The notes under the pieces were generated by a model that worked only from the letters and a program-made list of their open reading frames with translations, made no database searches and was not told where the DNA came from. Shown here piece after piece: positions 8,822 through 18,088 of a stretch of DNA of 64,000 nt. Position 1 is the stretch's first letter, and each line of letters starts with the position of its first letter. Made by a program: the position numbers and the translations under genes. This DNA is from Pedobacter nototheniae (GTDB taxonomy: Bacteria > Bacteroidota > Bacteroidia > Sphingobacteriales > Sphingobacteriaceae), in contig NZ_RQRS01000018.1 in assembly GCF_004335085.1 (NCBI RefSeq), forward strand, positions 1-64,000, given 5' to 3'.

Positions 8822-8873
8822 CGGTTTTTTCAGCCCCGCTTTCCCTGCTGCCGATAGAAATAATCGGCATTCG
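8822..8873. repeat. Dispersed intergenic element, copy 1
   Basis: This stretch contains CCCCGCTTTCC, a small hairpin CCGAT-AGAAATA-ATCGG (8851-8867) and GCATTCG. A closely similar order of words occurs on the opposite strand at 51621-51674. Two copies in non-coding DNA 43 kb apart suggest a dispersed repeat family. No terminal target duplication is evident. Confidence 0.5.
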
Positions 8874-8927
8874 TTTAATCGGGTTTAGTTAACAAAACTC
8901 AGTTCCATTTTTGATAAAAACGCCCAT

Positions 8928-8953
8928 AAAAAAGCCACGACATGGTCGTGGCT
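8928..8953 (-). terminator. Terminator after the SH3 protein gene
   Basis: Perfect stem GCCACGAC / GTCGTGGC with a 3-base loop; read on the minus strand it is followed by T6. It ends 21 bases from the stop of the minus-strand SH3 gene. Confidence 0.85.
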
Positions 8954-8973
8954 TATGCAATATATAGTAGGTT

Positions 8974-9396
8974 TTAAGCTTGAGGCTCTAAGTATTGAGC
9001 GTAGCAATAACCTTCTTCGCCATCATTAGTGCGTACCAGCCACCACAATTCATTACTTCTGTTTACTAGCGTTATTACTTCACCATGTGCAGCCTTACCA
9101 ACAATTGGTTGATCTGTACCTGGACCTTTTCTAATATTTAAGTTACTACTTTCGGTAATTACCTTGGCATGTGTAACTGCTGCATCAATGGCAACATTTA
9201 CATTTAAAACTAAATCGCCTGTAGTAAAATTTGGATCTATTTGATTGTAAATTTCCCAAAGGTGATCTTTTGTTGCACCATCAGGAGCAGTTCCATCAAC
9301 ATATAAAATACCATCCTGTTCACGCACAGCTAAATCAGCAATTCCTGCTGTTGTTGCAGCATTTGTTAAATCTGCATATTTTTCTTCTAATGACAT
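8974..9396 (-). CDS. BON-like plus bacterial SH3 domain protein
   Basis: A 140-residue protein without a signal peptide. The N-terminal half (about 8-72: VREQDGILYVDGTAPDGATKD, NQIDPNFTTGDLVLNVNV) looks like a BON or similar alpha/beta unit. The C-terminal half (about 77-138) is an SH3b domain: SSNLNIRKGPGTDQPIVG, HGEVITLVNRSNELWWLV, GEEGYCYAQYLEP. SH3b domains often bind peptidoglycan or peptides. It lies 8 bases after the BON lipoprotein gene on the same strand, so the two form an operon. The precise role is unknown, and a cytoplasmic location would be unusual for a wall-binding module. Confidence 0.75.
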   Translation of the reverse strand: MSLEEKYADLTNAATTAGIADLAVREQDGILYVDGTAPDGATKDHLWEIYNQIDPNFTTGDLVLNVNVAIDAAVTHAKVITESSNLNIRKGPGTDQPIVGKAAHGEVITLVNRSNELWWLVRTNDGEEGYCYAQYLEPQA

Positions 9397-9404
9397 GTTT
9401 CTCG

Positions 9405-9866
9405 TTATTTTACAGTTAATTTATTATCAATTTTCCTAGGTTTTAGTGCGCTAATGTGTTGCATTAAAGTAATTAGCGAAGCTTTTTTAATTTCGCCAGT
9501 TAAAATAACTACTCCATCTTTAACATCAGCTTTTACTGTTGGAAAATCCTTAACAGCATCCACAACATTTTTGCTCAATGTTGAATCTTCAGAAATAATA
9601 ACAGGAGCAACAGGCTTAACTGTTAAGCTATTAACTACAGATTTGGCACCTTTTTCTGCTTTAGCAATCTTTTCAGCTTCTGCTTTTGCAGCCTCGTCGG
9701 CTACTTCGCCAGTTAAAGTAACATTACCTTTTGCTACAGCTACAGTGATGCCCGCTGCTTCTTTAGCCTGAATTGCAGTTTGCAGATCGGCATCTTTAGG
9801 ACCACAGCCTACAAAAAATAGACTGGACGCAATGGCCATACTCATTAAAAATTTAGTTGTTTTCAT
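9405..9866 (-). CDS. Two-BON-domain lipoprotein
   Basis: A 153-residue predicted lipoprotein with lipobox FVGC (Cys21). Two BON domains follow: about 28-86 (DLQTAIQAKEAAGITVAVAK, VTLTGEVADEAAKAEAEKIA) and about 92-152 (STLSKNVVDAVKDFPTVKAD, GVVILTGEIKKASLITLMQ). BON domains bind phospholipid surfaces and occur in osmotically induced periplasmic proteins such as OsmY. It is first in an operon with the SH3 gene 8 bases downstream, which suggests a shared role in envelope maintenance. Confidence 0.85.
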   Translation of the reverse strand: MKTTKFLMSMAIASSLFFVGCGPKDADLQTAIQAKEAAGITVAVAKGNVTLTGEVADEAAKAEAEKIAKAEKGAKSVVNSLTVKPVAPVIISEDSTLSKNVVDAVKDFPTVKADVKDGVVILTGEIKKASLITLMQHISALKPRKIDNKLTVK

Positions 9867-10075
9867 CTTTTTGTTTTAACGGTGGTTAATTAATTATTAA
9901 ATAAAATTTAGAATGTACTGGGGATGATTCTACTATTAATAAACTAAAAAAGGATGATTTTGATTTAACGAATATAAAGATTGTGTTTAAATTGAATATG
10001 AAATAGTGAAATTATTTTCCAACATGTGTATTTGAAAAATATGAATTAAAACTTTATAGGCAGACTGGAAACAAA

Positions 10076-10103
10076 TCAGGCTTTTGAATATTCAAAAGCC
10101 TGA
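10076..10103 (-). terminator. 28-bp perfect palindrome after the GH20 gene
   Basis: TCAGGCTTTTGAAT is followed directly by its reverse complement. On the minus strand it lies 10 bases after the hexosaminidase stop and is followed by TTTGTTTCC. It probably acts as a terminator, although the U-tract is interrupted. Confidence 0.65.
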
Positions 10104-10113
10104 CGTTATACTA

Positions 10114-12063
10114 TTATTTCGCTCTTTTATTTAATTCGGAAATCGGCATGCTAATTAAACGACCAATTGGTTGTTTGCCTCTATACGTAATTACACGCAG
10201 CATACTAGCATCTTTGGGTGGAACCAAGGCAGCTGTATATTTTGGATAGAAACGATCGGGTGTAGAGTTATCAAAACTGTAATAAATATCTAATCCATCA
10301 ATTTCCATACTTAACTCAATCATTAATTGCTTGTCAGGAGAACGTTTTACATTAAAAATTGGATCGTAAATAGCTGGAGAATATTTGGTTTCAGAAAAAT
10401 CAAGGCGTTTAAATTGTTGCTCCGTACGCTCTGTAAAGTTTGTCCAGTTTTTCTTTTCAATTGGGCTCCACACAGATTCTGAAATGGCAAAAGCACGAGG
10501 CCAAATCATATATTCTACCTGGCGGATGTTATAAACCTGTTCTGTCCATAAATTAGCCTGTCCACCAATTACATATTTAGCATCAACGCCAGCTGGAACC
10601 GGGTTAAATTGATAGGTTTTATTTAATCTTAAAGATGCATAAACTTTAGGTTCGGTAATTGCATCAGCCTGCATATAATCCAGGTAAGCAAATTCTGTTG
10701 GGCTCATTACCACCTGATGTTTTTCATTAGCAGCCTGTATGCCATATTTCATTCCTCTCCAACTCATCACGGCAGCAGTTGGCGAAACGCCACCATCTAA
10801 AATTTCATCCCAGCCCATAAACTTTTTGCCTTTCGAAATCACAATCTGTTCTACACGTTTTTCAAAATAAGCCTGCACCTGCGGAATAGTTTTTAGCCCT
10901 TCACGTTGCATTAATTGTTTAACCTGATCATTTTTTTCCCAGAAATTATGTGATGCCTCATCGCCGCCCATGTGAATATATTCAAAAGGGAAAAGCTTAG
11001 CTACCTGTGTAATTACGGTATCAAGAAAACTATAAACTTTTTCATTTGCAGGGCAGAGCGTGTTATCAACAAGTGCAATAGGGGGTGCGCCACGACTCCA
11101 GTCCATAATTTTTTCTCCAGATCGAACTTTATAATTCACAGCTTCTGGTGTACAAGATAATTCAGGATAGGCAGCAATAGCAGCTAAACTATGGCCAGGT
11201 ACATCAATTTCTGGCAGGATATTTACAAAACGATCTTGTGCATATTGTACCAGTTCTTTAATATCTTCTTGAGTATAAAAACCACCGTAAGTACGTGGTT
11301 CATCAGCAGTTGGCGGAATAAAATCACCAAATGTTCCAGTTTTTTTAACACTCCAGGCGCCTACATCCGTTAATTTGGGCAATCCTTTAATTTCAATTCT
11401 CCAACCTTCGTCATCTGTTAAGTGTAAATGTAGTACGTTAAATTTATAACGGACCATATTATCAATAAACTGCTTAACTTCTTGCTTAGTGAAAAAGTGG
11501 CGTGCCACATCGAACATTAATCCTCGCCAAACTAATTTAGGATAGTCGATAATATCAACGCAAGGTGCTTTCCATTTTACATTGTTTACTAATTCTTTGC
11601 TTTCTATTTCAGCAGGAAATAATTGAATTAAGGATTGCACGCCATAAAAAATACCAGCAGGTTTGTTGGCGGTAATTACAATTTGAGTAGGGTTTACATT
11701 AAGTTTATATCCTTCTTTACCCAATTGGGTCTCTTCCTGAGTATTTAAAATTAATTTAATTGTAGGATGTGCTGCATTGTTCAGGTTGCTTACAAATTTG
11801 CCCGTTGCTTTGCTTATCCTTTCAGATAGATAATCTATAGCTTCTTTAAGTTCGCCACTTTTTTGTGCCTGAATAATTACATTCTCCGGCAAGGTAAAGG
11901 TTCCAGCCTTTTTCATTAAAGAAACCGGCTCCGGAATGATGGCAATTGGTGTTTGTGAGATCATATCTTCAGCGTCGCCAATTTCAGTTTCGCTTACTAT
12001 AGATTGTGAAAAGGAACTTGCTGATAGGATGCAGCAAGAAATCAGTAGAAATAATTTCTTCAT
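10114..12063 (-). CDS. Beta-N-acetylhexosaminidase, glycoside hydrolase family 20
   Basis: A 649-residue exported enzyme that removes terminal N-acetylglucosamine or N-acetylgalactosamine, for instance from chitin oligomers, peptidoglycan fragments or glycoproteins. It has a signal peptide (about 1-19), a GH20b domain (about 40-155: IPEPVSLMKKAGTFTLP, AGIFYGVQSLIQLFP), a TIM-barrel catalytic domain (about 172-520) and a C-terminal chitobiase-like beta domain (about 565-645). The barrel shows RGLMFDVARHFF, HLHLTDDEGWR, EIDVPGHSLA and the catalytic Asp-Glu pair in HMGGDEA (Asp368, Glu369), the residues needed for substrate-assisted catalysis. It is a single-gene unit ended by a palindrome. Confidence 0.95.
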   Translation of the reverse strand: MKKLFLLISCCILSASSFSQSIVSETEIGDAEDMISQTPIAIIPEPVSLMKKAGTFTLPENVIIQAQKSGELKEAIDYLSERISKATGKFVSNLNNAAHPTIKLILNTQEETQLGKEGYKLNVNPTQIVITANKPAGIFYGVQSLIQLFPAEIESKELVNNVKWKAPCVDIIDYPKLVWRGLMFDVARHFFTKQEVKQFIDNMVRYKFNVLHLHLTDDEGWRIEIKGLPKLTDVGAWSVKKTGTFGDFIPPTADEPRTYGGFYTQEDIKELVQYAQDRFVNILPEIDVPGHSLAAIAAYPELSCTPEAVNYKVRSGEKIMDWSRGAPPIALVDNTLCPANEKVYSFLDTVITQVAKLFPFEYIHMGGDEASHNFWEKNDQVKQLMQREGLKTIPQVQAYFEKRVEQIVISKGKKFMGWDEILDGGVSPTAAVMSWRGMKYGIQAANEKHQVVMSPTEFAYLDYMQADAITEPKVYASLRLNKTYQFNPVPAGVDAKYVIGGQANLWTEQVYNIRQVEYMIWPRAFAISESVWSPIEKKNWTNFTERTEQQFKRLDFSETKYSPAIYDPIFNVKRSPDKQLMIELSMEIDGLDIYYSFDNSTPDRFYPKYTAALVPPKDASMLRVITYRGKQPIGRLISMPISELNKRAK

Positions 12064-12142
12064 TAATAATTTAAAAACGGATTAACCAATGAGTATTAAT
12101 CCGCAATTTATTAAAAAAGAATTGAGTTTAATACAATAAGGA

Positions 12143-12847
12143 TCATTTAGAATTAACAATTGCACTTATAAAAGCCTCATGTAGGTTTTTACTAAAAGGA
12201 CTTTGCTGGTCTTTCAACCTTTCTGGGTGCCATTGTACAAAACATAAAAAGGATTTTCCTTCTGGATATAATCTTTCCATAGCCTCGGCAATTCCATCAG
12301 GCGATAATGCACTCACAACTAAGTTTTTGCCCATCTTATCGGTGCTTTGATGATGATTGCTATTTACTAAACCCTTATCCGTATTTACGATTTGATTTAA
12401 CCAGGAGGATGGGTTAATAATAATTTCATGATAACGATCACTTTTATCTGGCATTTTAGCATGATCGAACTTGCCCCAACTGGCGATATCAGGAATTAAT
12501 GTACCACCAAAATACACATTACCAACCTGCATACCTCTACAAATACCTAATAATGGAATTTGATGTCGCTCAGTATAATCCAAAATTTTAAACTCAAATT
12601 CATCACGCAACTCGTCAATATCATCTTCGTGGCAATAATTATAATATTCTGAATGGTTATAATAACGAGGATGTACATCTTCTCCGCCAGTTAAAACTAT
12701 GCCTCGGCAATGTTTTATATCTTCAAAATTGTTAAGCTTATAACTCAGTTTAATTACTTCAACCAGGTTATCATAAGACAATACCCAATCTCTGTAAATT
12801 TCGTATTTGCTGCAATCAGTAACGCCAATAATGATTTTATCACTCAT
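12143..12847 (-). CDS. Peptidase C26 / gamma-glutamyl-gamma-aminobutyrate hydrolase-like class I glutamine amidotransferase
   Basis: A 234-residue cytosolic protein with the class I amidotransferase fold. The catalytic triad is visible: nucleophile Cys103 in LLGICRGMQ, and His207 and Glu209 in QWHPE. The oxyanion-strand segment GIVLTGGEDVHPRYY is typical of PuuD-like hydrolases that cleave gamma-glutamyl amides. There are no polyamine catabolism genes nearby, so the substrate is unknown and other gamma-glutamyl compounds are possible. No promoter of full consensus was found, and the GH20 gene downstream is separated by 79 bases. Confidence 0.85.
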   Translation of the reverse strand: MSDKIIIGVTDCSKYEIYRDWVLSYDNLVEVIKLSYKLNNFEDIKHCRGIVLTGGEDVHPRYYNHSEYYNYCHEDDIDELRDEFEFKILDYTERHQIPLLGICRGMQVGNVYFGGTLIPDIASWGKFDHAKMPDKSDRYHEIIINPSSWLNQIVNTDKGLVNSNHHQSTDKMGKNLVVSALSPDGIAEAMERLYPEGKSFLCFVQWHPERLKDQQSPFSKNLHEAFISAIVNSK

Positions 12848-12964
12848 AATAACTTATCAACTTAAGCGGATAAAGATATAAAACCCTTGAAAAAGTTAGT
12901 ACATATTTACTTGCTTAATACTTTATAATCATTTTATTATCTTGCATTGATTTTAAAATTTATT

Positions 12965-15040
12965 ATGATGGACGACGCTCTTAAACCCTCAAAACAATTT
13001 CAAAAAATGGCTTCAAGATCAGTGCAAGCCATTATTCTATTCGTATTTACTTATTTGTTTCTGGTTGTTTTTGCAATAGGATTAACCATTTTAAGCTGCT
13101 ATGCCGGTATTATGTTGGTAGCAGCAAAGCCAATGTTTATTACTTTCATGCTTTGTGCAGGTTTATTCTCCTTCGGGTTTTTAATCGTATTCTTTTTGCT
13201 GAAATTTATTTTTAGTCGTAATAAAATAGATCGATCTCATTTGACAGAAATCACGGAAGAGGAACAGCCCCAACTATTTCGGTTAATTAATTCAATAGTT
13301 GTAGAAGTGGGGACTCAATTTCCGAAAAAGGTTTATGTCTCATCGGAGGTTAATGCATCTGTTTTTTATGATTCCAGTTTCTGGAGCATGTTTTTTCCCA
13401 TTAGAAAAAATTTGCAAATTGGTTTGGGTTTAATGAATACCATTTCTGTTGACGAATTAAGAGCAATTTTGGCGCATGAATTCGGTCACTTCTCGCAAAG
13501 AAGCATGAAGGTTGGAAGTTATGTTTATCATGTAAACCAGATTATTTATAACATGCTTTATACTAACGAGAGCTACAATAATTTAGTATCAAAACTGGCA
13601 GGACTAAGTTCTTACTTTGCTATTTTTGTGGTGCTGGCAGGGAAAGTAGTGTCCGGAATACAATATTTGCTTACTAAAGTTTATGATATTGTAAATTTAA
13701 GCCATTTGGCACTTTCCAGAGAAATGGAATTTCATGCAGATACTGTGGCAGCATATGTGGCAGGTTCAAAGCCTTTAATTACTTCTTTGTTACGCCTGCA
13801 ATTGGCAGATTATGCCCTGGATAGTGTGTTTAATTATTATAGCAAGAAGATATCCGTAAACGAAAGAACAGATAATCTATATCCACAACAATATTTTGTA
13901 ATGAATTTTCTTGCCCGAACACAACATTTATCAATAGATGGAGGGTTGCCTCAGATTTCTGAAGATTATTACAAGAAATTTAATAAATCTAAATTGGTGC
14001 TTAAAGATCAATGGGCTTCGCATCCAAGTACAGAAGATAGGGTGGCTCATTTAAAAAAGCTCAATCTTCCATTAAAAAATCATCAAAAAGGAATTGCTAT
14101 CGATTTGTTGAACGATAAAGACAGCCTTTTAAAAAGGATTAGTGATTTGGTATTTGATAGGGTAAATTACCAGGAAAAGCCAGTGGTAACTGATTTTAAG
14201 AAATTTGAAGAAGAATTTGTAAGTGAAAATATTTCGAATTGTTTTCCTGAATTGTTTAATGGCTATTTTGATTACAGAAATCCTGTTGTAGAATTTGATG
14301 GTGATCCTTTTGAACAGGCATTGTTAACTTTCAATATTAACGCTACAGAGTTGTTTAGTGATGAAAATTTAGCTTTGATTTTTGAAAGCAAAAGTATAAT
14401 CTCTGATTTAGAAACCATTGAGCAAATTGATGCGCAGGCTATAAAAATAAATAGCTTTGATTATGATGGTCAAAAATATAACCTGACTGATTGTAAAAAA
14501 CTGATTGAAGAATTAAAAAAAGAAGTTGAAATTAATAATCAAAAGCTGAAAGATTTTGACCTGCGTATTTTTGAATATTTTAGGTTTAAGGCTTCGGAAC
14601 AGCAATTAAATGAAACTTTTAAAATACGATATACAGAATATATACGTATTGCAGAACGTTTTGATGCTCAGATTAAGGGGCACGGAGATTTATTAAGAGT
14701 GTCGGCATTTATGAGTCAAACTACACCGTTTGAAACTATAAAACAAAACCTGATGGATGTTAAAGATATGGAGGTGAGGTTTAAAGAGCTATTTTTAGAT
14801 ATAATAGAATCTGTTGACTACGAATCTTTAATCACTCCTGAAATGAAAGAACGAAGCTTAGAGTACATCAAGGCTAATTTCGTATATTTTGCTGGTACTT
14901 TATATTTTGATCACCAAGTGAAATTGCTTTTTGCGGCTCTTGATGATTTCGCTTATCTGACTGCTGAATATCATTTTAAAGCCAAAAAGGATTTATTGGT
15001 TTATGAAGTTAATATGGAAACATCAGTTTTAAGTGCATAA
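12965..15040 (+). CDS. Membrane M48-family zinc metalloprotease
   Basis: A 691-residue protein with two N-terminal membrane helices (about 22-52 and 57-84), then an M48 peptidase domain. The zinc site HEFGH is at 171-175, and a third-ligand region, SREMEFHADTVAAY, lies about 65 residues on. A long helical C-terminal region (about 380-691) has no recognisable family. M48 enzymes include HtpX and Ste24 and act on membrane proteins or cleave near membranes. I chose the ATG at 12965 because an upstream TTG lies in a -7-like sequence (TATCTTGC at 12938). Transcribed alone; substrate unknown. Confidence 0.88.
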   Translation: MMDDALKPSKQFQKMASRSVQAIILFVFTYLFLVVFAIGLTILSCYAGIMLVAAKPMFITFMLCAGLFSFGFLIVFFLLKFIFSRNKIDRSHLTEITEEEQPQLFRLINSIVVEVGTQFPKKVYVSSEVNASVFYDSSFWSMFFPIRKNLQIGLGLMNTISVDELRAILAHEFGHFSQRSMKVGSYVYHVNQIIYNMLYTNESYNNLVSKLAGLSSYFAIFVVLAGKVVSGIQYLLTKVYDIVNLSHLALSREMEFHADTVAAYVAGSKPLITSLLRLQLADYALDSVFNYYSKKISVNERTDNLYPQQYFVMNFLARTQHLSIDGGLPQISEDYYKKFNKSKLVLKDQWASHPSTEDRVAHLKKLNLPLKNHQKGIAIDLLNDKDSLLKRISDLVFDRVNYQEKPVVTDFKKFEEEFVSENISNCFPELFNGYFDYRNPVVEFDGDPFEQALLTFNINATELFSDENLALIFESKSIISDLETIEQIDAQAIKINSFDYDGQKYNLTDCKKLIEELKKEVEINNQKLKDFDLRIFEYFRFKASEQQLNETFKIRYTEYIRIAERFDAQIKGHGDLLRVSAFMSQTTPFETIKQNLMDVKDMEVRFKELFLDIIESVDYESLITPEMKERSLEYIKANFVYFAGTLYFDHQVKLLFAALDDFAYLTAEYHFKAKKDLLVYEVNMETSVLSA

Positions 15041-15042
15041 AA

Positions 15043-15066
15043 AAGCCGGTTGCAAAACAACCGGCT
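15043..15066 (-). terminator. Terminator between M48 and YiaA/B genes
   Basis: Perfect stem AAGCCGGTTG / CAACCGGCTT with a 4-base loop. The T-run lies on the minus-strand side, so it mainly ends the YiaA/B gene, but its position 3 bases past the M48 stop lets it serve both. Confidence 0.85.
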
Positions 15067-15074
15067 TGATAAAT

Positions 15075-15482
15075 TTAATCTGGATTTTGATTTCTGTTAA
15101 TAATTTGACTATCTCTCGTGTTCTTTTGGACGGATATAGCTCCAAAGAGAGAAAGTAAAAAGGCAAAGGCATAAAAACCTTTTTCGCTAGGTAAAAGTGT
15201 TGCATTCCAAAGCCCGATAACCAGTAAAGCAATGGTTAAAATAGTCGAAAACCAGCTTAATCCATAGTAAATGTCCGTAACAGGAATGCTTTCCAGTTTA
15301 TCCCTAACCGCTTTTTGTAATGATATTACAGCAAAAAGGCCAAACATCAATACAGTAAAATAATATCCTTTTTCATTTAGTAACATGTCCGATCGCCATA
15401 GGCCGATAATAAAGCCAATCATGCCGATTCCTAATGCAATCCATGCTGCTGCAATGAAAGCATTTGATGGTTTTTGATTCAT
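15075..15482 (-). CDS. YiaA/YiaB family inner-membrane protein
   Basis: A 135-residue protein made of two similar halves, each with a pair of hydrophobic helices and the motif GLW-x5-LNEKGYYF or GLW-x5-LPSEKGFY followed by GLFAVISLQK or LFGAISVQK. This duplicated two-helix design is that of the YiaAB domain. Four membrane segments are expected. Function is unknown. The ATG at 15482 (MNQKPSNAF) was chosen over one 17 codons upstream because that N-terminal extension is hydrophilic and not part of the family pattern. Convergent with the M48 gene. Confidence 0.85.
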   Translation of the reverse strand: MNQKPSNAFIAAAWIALGIGMIGFIIGLWRSDMLLNEKGYYFTVLMFGLFAVISLQKAVRDKLESIPVTDIYYGLSWFSTILTIALLVIGLWNATLLPSEKGFYAFAFLLSLFGAISVQKNTRDSQIINRNQNPD

Positions 15483-15631
15483 CTTGGTTAGATTTAGAGT
15501 TTTAATTTGTTGATGTAGAAACGTTAAATTCATTCAATTGGTATTCTTTAAAAAAAAATATCTTTAAGTATCCTTAAAAACAATCTCTGCCGAAAACGTA
15601 TTTTATTGATAGATTAAATTATCTTAGTTAT

Positions 15632-17140
15632 ATGCAAACCCTATTAACATCAGCTCAAATGCGCAAGGCTGATGAGTATACCATCGCAAATAAACCCATT
15701 GCTTCCGTTGATTTAATGGAACAGGCAGCCAAAGCATTTGTAAATTCTTTTATTAAAGATGAACCCGATACGGATGCAAACATTGCGCTTTTATGCGGTA
15801 AAGGAAATAATGGAGGTGATGGGTTAGCAATTGCTTACCTGTTGCAAGCTGTTGGTTATAAAAATCTAAAGGTTTATCTAATCAATTTTGCAAAAAAGGA
15901 AAGCGATGATTACAGTATCAATTTGCAAAGATTGGAGGAAACTAGCTGTACAAAAATAAAAATAGATCAACCATCAGCGTTTAAAAATGTTGAAGCTGAT
16001 ATTATAATCGATGCTATTTTAGGCTCTGGCCTAAATAAACCTTTAGTTGGCGATTACCTTCAACTCGTAAACGCAGTTAATCAATTAAATAAAAAGGTTT
16101 ATGCGGTTGATGTGCCCACAGGTTTTTTTACTGAAGGAGAAATCCCAGATCCTTACAATGGAGTTAAAGCTTATAAAACTATTTGTTTTCAAAGACCAAA
16201 AATTAACTTTTTCTTTCCTGAATCAATCAAGGCAACAGAAAAGTTTGAAGTGGTAGAAATTGGTTTAGATGAAGGTTTTATTCAAAACACGGATACGGAT
16301 TTTTACATTATAGAGAAAAATGATGTTCAGGAAAAACTAAAACCGAGAAAGAATTTTAGTCATAAAGGTACATATGGTCACGTTTTAATTGTGGCAGGGA
16401 ATGCCGATACAATGGGAGCGGCACTGCTTTCATCAATGGCCTGTTTACATTCGGGTGCGGGTTTAACCACGGCTTGTATCCCTCAAAGTGGTTTAACGGC
16501 AATAAATACTCTTTTGCCCGAAGTTATGGCTTTACCAAGGCATGAATATACCAGGATAGAACACCCAGCTAAATATCAAGCAATTGCTATTGGTCCTGGT
16601 TTAGGCGTTACTGATGAGAATGAAAAACTTTTAGAATCTTTAATCGCAAATAATAAGTCGCTTATTATTGATGCTGATGCACTTAATATTTTATCTGATA
16701 GACAAGATTTAATAGCAAAATTGCCAAATGATTCAATTCTAACGCCACACATGAAAGAGTTTGATCGATTATTTGGAGAACATAAAACTTGGTGGGAAAG
16801 ATTAGAAACGGCTAAAAGCAAAGCAAAAGAACTTCAGATCGTAATTGTTCTCAAAAATCAATTTACTTTTATTTGTATGCCCAATGGGAAAGTTACCATT
16901 AATCTTACAGGAAATCCGGCAATGGCGCAAGGCGGTATGGGTGATATTTTGACCGGAATAATTGCCTCATTTAAAGGGCAAGGTTATACTTCAGAAGATG
17001 CAGCTATAATGGGTTGCTATATTCATGGAAAAGCAGGCAACGATTTAGCCAAAACAAGGATTGTGGTTACGGCATCGCAGGTAGCAAAAAGAGTTTCTAA
17101 AGTAATAAAGAAGATAACCGAAGAGAAAGCCTTAATTTAA
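15632..17140 (+). CDS. nnr: Bifunctional NAD(P)H-hydrate epimerase / ADP-dependent NAD(P)H-hydrate dehydratase
   Basis: A 502-residue fusion that repairs hydrated NADH and NADPH. The N-terminal YjeF_N domain (about 1-215) interconverts the R and S epimers; LLCGKGNNGGDGLAIA (GKGNNGGDGL at 56-65) and DAILGSGLNKPL are family marks. The C-terminal ribokinase-like domain (about 232-495) dehydrates the S form with ADP; KGTYGHVLIVAGN, AIGPGLG, IDADALN, LTPHMKEF and NPAMAQGGMGDILTG are visible. The latter carries the catalytic Asp. A weak -7 element, TATCTTAG, ends 5 bases before the ATG, which may make the mRNA leaderless. The gene stands alone. Confidence 0.94.
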   Translation: MQTLLTSAQMRKADEYTIANKPIASVDLMEQAAKAFVNSFIKDEPDTDANIALLCGKGNNGGDGLAIAYLLQAVGYKNLKVYLINFAKKESDDYSINLQRLEETSCTKIKIDQPSAFKNVEADIIIDAILGSGLNKPLVGDYLQLVNAVNQLNKKVYAVDVPTGFFTEGEIPDPYNGVKAYKTICFQRPKINFFFPESIKATEKFEVVEIGLDEGFIQNTDTDFYIIEKNDVQEKLKPRKNFSHKGTYGHVLIVAGNADTMGAALLSSMACLHSGAGLTTACIPQSGLTAINTLLPEVMALPRHEYTRIEHPAKYQAIAIGPGLGVTDENEKLLESLIANNKSLIIDADALNILSDRQDLIAKLPNDSILTPHMKEFDRLFGEHKTWWERLETAKSKAKELQIVIVLKNQFTFICMPNGKVTINLTGNPAMAQGGMGDILTGIIASFKGQGYTSEDAAIMGCYIHGKAGNDLAKTRIVVTASQVAKRVSKVIKKITEEKALI

Positions 17141-17151
17141 TTGAACAAAAA

Positions 17152-17179
17152 AAGCCTCAGGGTTTATCCAGAGGCTTAA
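17152..17179 (-). terminator. Terminator of the sigma/anti-sigma operon
   Basis: Stem AAGCCTCtGG around an A-rich loop with CCTGAGGCTT on the minus strand, followed by T7. It lies between the convergent nnr and anti-sigma genes and may act on both. Confidence 0.8.
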
Positions 17180-17236
17180 ATATTATTTATTGTCTTCAAT
17201 AATTCAAATTTATATTTTGGTTTCAGGAGGTGGTAA

Positions 17237-18088
17237 TTAAACACCACCAAATACCAACATTTTCTCCATTGTAGGGTTAATGCTTCCACCCATTGGCTCT
17301 ACTGTAACAGCAAAAGCCTGAGCTTCTTCTATGGTTTGCATCTTCACTAAAGCTTCTTTGGCTCTGTCATCACTGCTAAATACACCCAGACTAACAGGTT
17401 TTCCATTTACTAAGCCCCATAATTGGTATTCATGTGCTTCATCAGTTTTAGGAAGTTTCATTGCAGCATAATTTATTAAAACACTTTTATTTTCTTTGTT
17501 CCAATAAACCATCATTTTAGAAGAAGGGCTACTTTTTACACCTTGTAATTTGATTGATGCCCATTCTTTGCTATCGTGCATAGCAACCATATTTTCTAAG
17601 CCAGCATTTTCAAATTCCAGTTTACTTGCATTTGAAGCAAATTTTTGTTTATCAATACTTAAGCTAGCAATTTCATTATGTGCATCATTAAGTTTGTTAT
17701 AAGTAATAAATAATGCGGCAACACTAACAATTAATAAAGCAACGCAAGCAACAAGGGCATAACGTAGTGTTCTTATTTTACCATTGCTTGTATCTAACTG
17801 TATAATTTTAGGCTCTTGTGAGGCAACCGGAGTAATAAATTTCTCCTCATCGGTATTTAATCCTAAAACATCAAATATTCTTGTTTCAACATTGGCAGAT
17901 GGTTCTATAGCATTTTGCATAGCATATTGCTCCATAGCCTGTTCAATAGAAGTAAGTTCATCTCTAACTTCAGGGTGAAGAGATGCCATTTCTTCGACTT
18001 GCGCTACTTCTTCGGGCGATAAATCACCTAAAACGTACAGCTCAAGTACTCCAGATTCGATATATGCTTTTAAATTTTCCACGCTCAA
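17237..18088 (-). CDS. RskA-type anti-sigma factor
   Basis: A 283-residue membrane protein expected to hold the adjacent ECF sigma factor inactive. The cytosolic N-terminal part (1-100) has the short helical anti-sigma module ending LELYVLGDLSPEEVAQVEEM. One membrane helix follows (about 110-132: LRYALVACVALLIVSVAALF), then a short coiled-coil-like stretch, and an extracytoplasmic RskA domain (about 175-283: MMVYWNKENKSVLINYAAMK, HEYQLWGLVNGKPVSLGVF). Its start codon overlaps the sigma gene stop by 4 bases, so translation is coupled. Release probably involves regulated proteolysis, as for RskA; the signal is unknown. Confidence 0.9.
   Translation of the reverse strand: MSVENLKAYIESGVLELYVLGDLSPEEVAQVEEMASLHPEVRDELTSIEQAMEQYAMQNAIEPSANVETRIFDVLGLNTDEEKFITPVASQEPKIIQLDTSNGKIRTLRYALVACVALLIVSVAALFITYNKLNDAHNEIASLSIDKQKFASNASKLEFENAGLENMVAMHDSKEWASIKLQGVKSSPSSKMMVYWNKENKSVLINYAAMKLPKTDEAHEYQLWGLVNGKPVSLGVFSSDDRAKEALVKMQTIEEAQAFAVTVEPMGGSINPTMEKMLVFGGV

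Noticed and set aside
12947..12964. TTG start for the M48 protease
   Set aside because: The TTG falls next to a -7-like sequence; the ATG at 12965 gives a sensible N-terminus.
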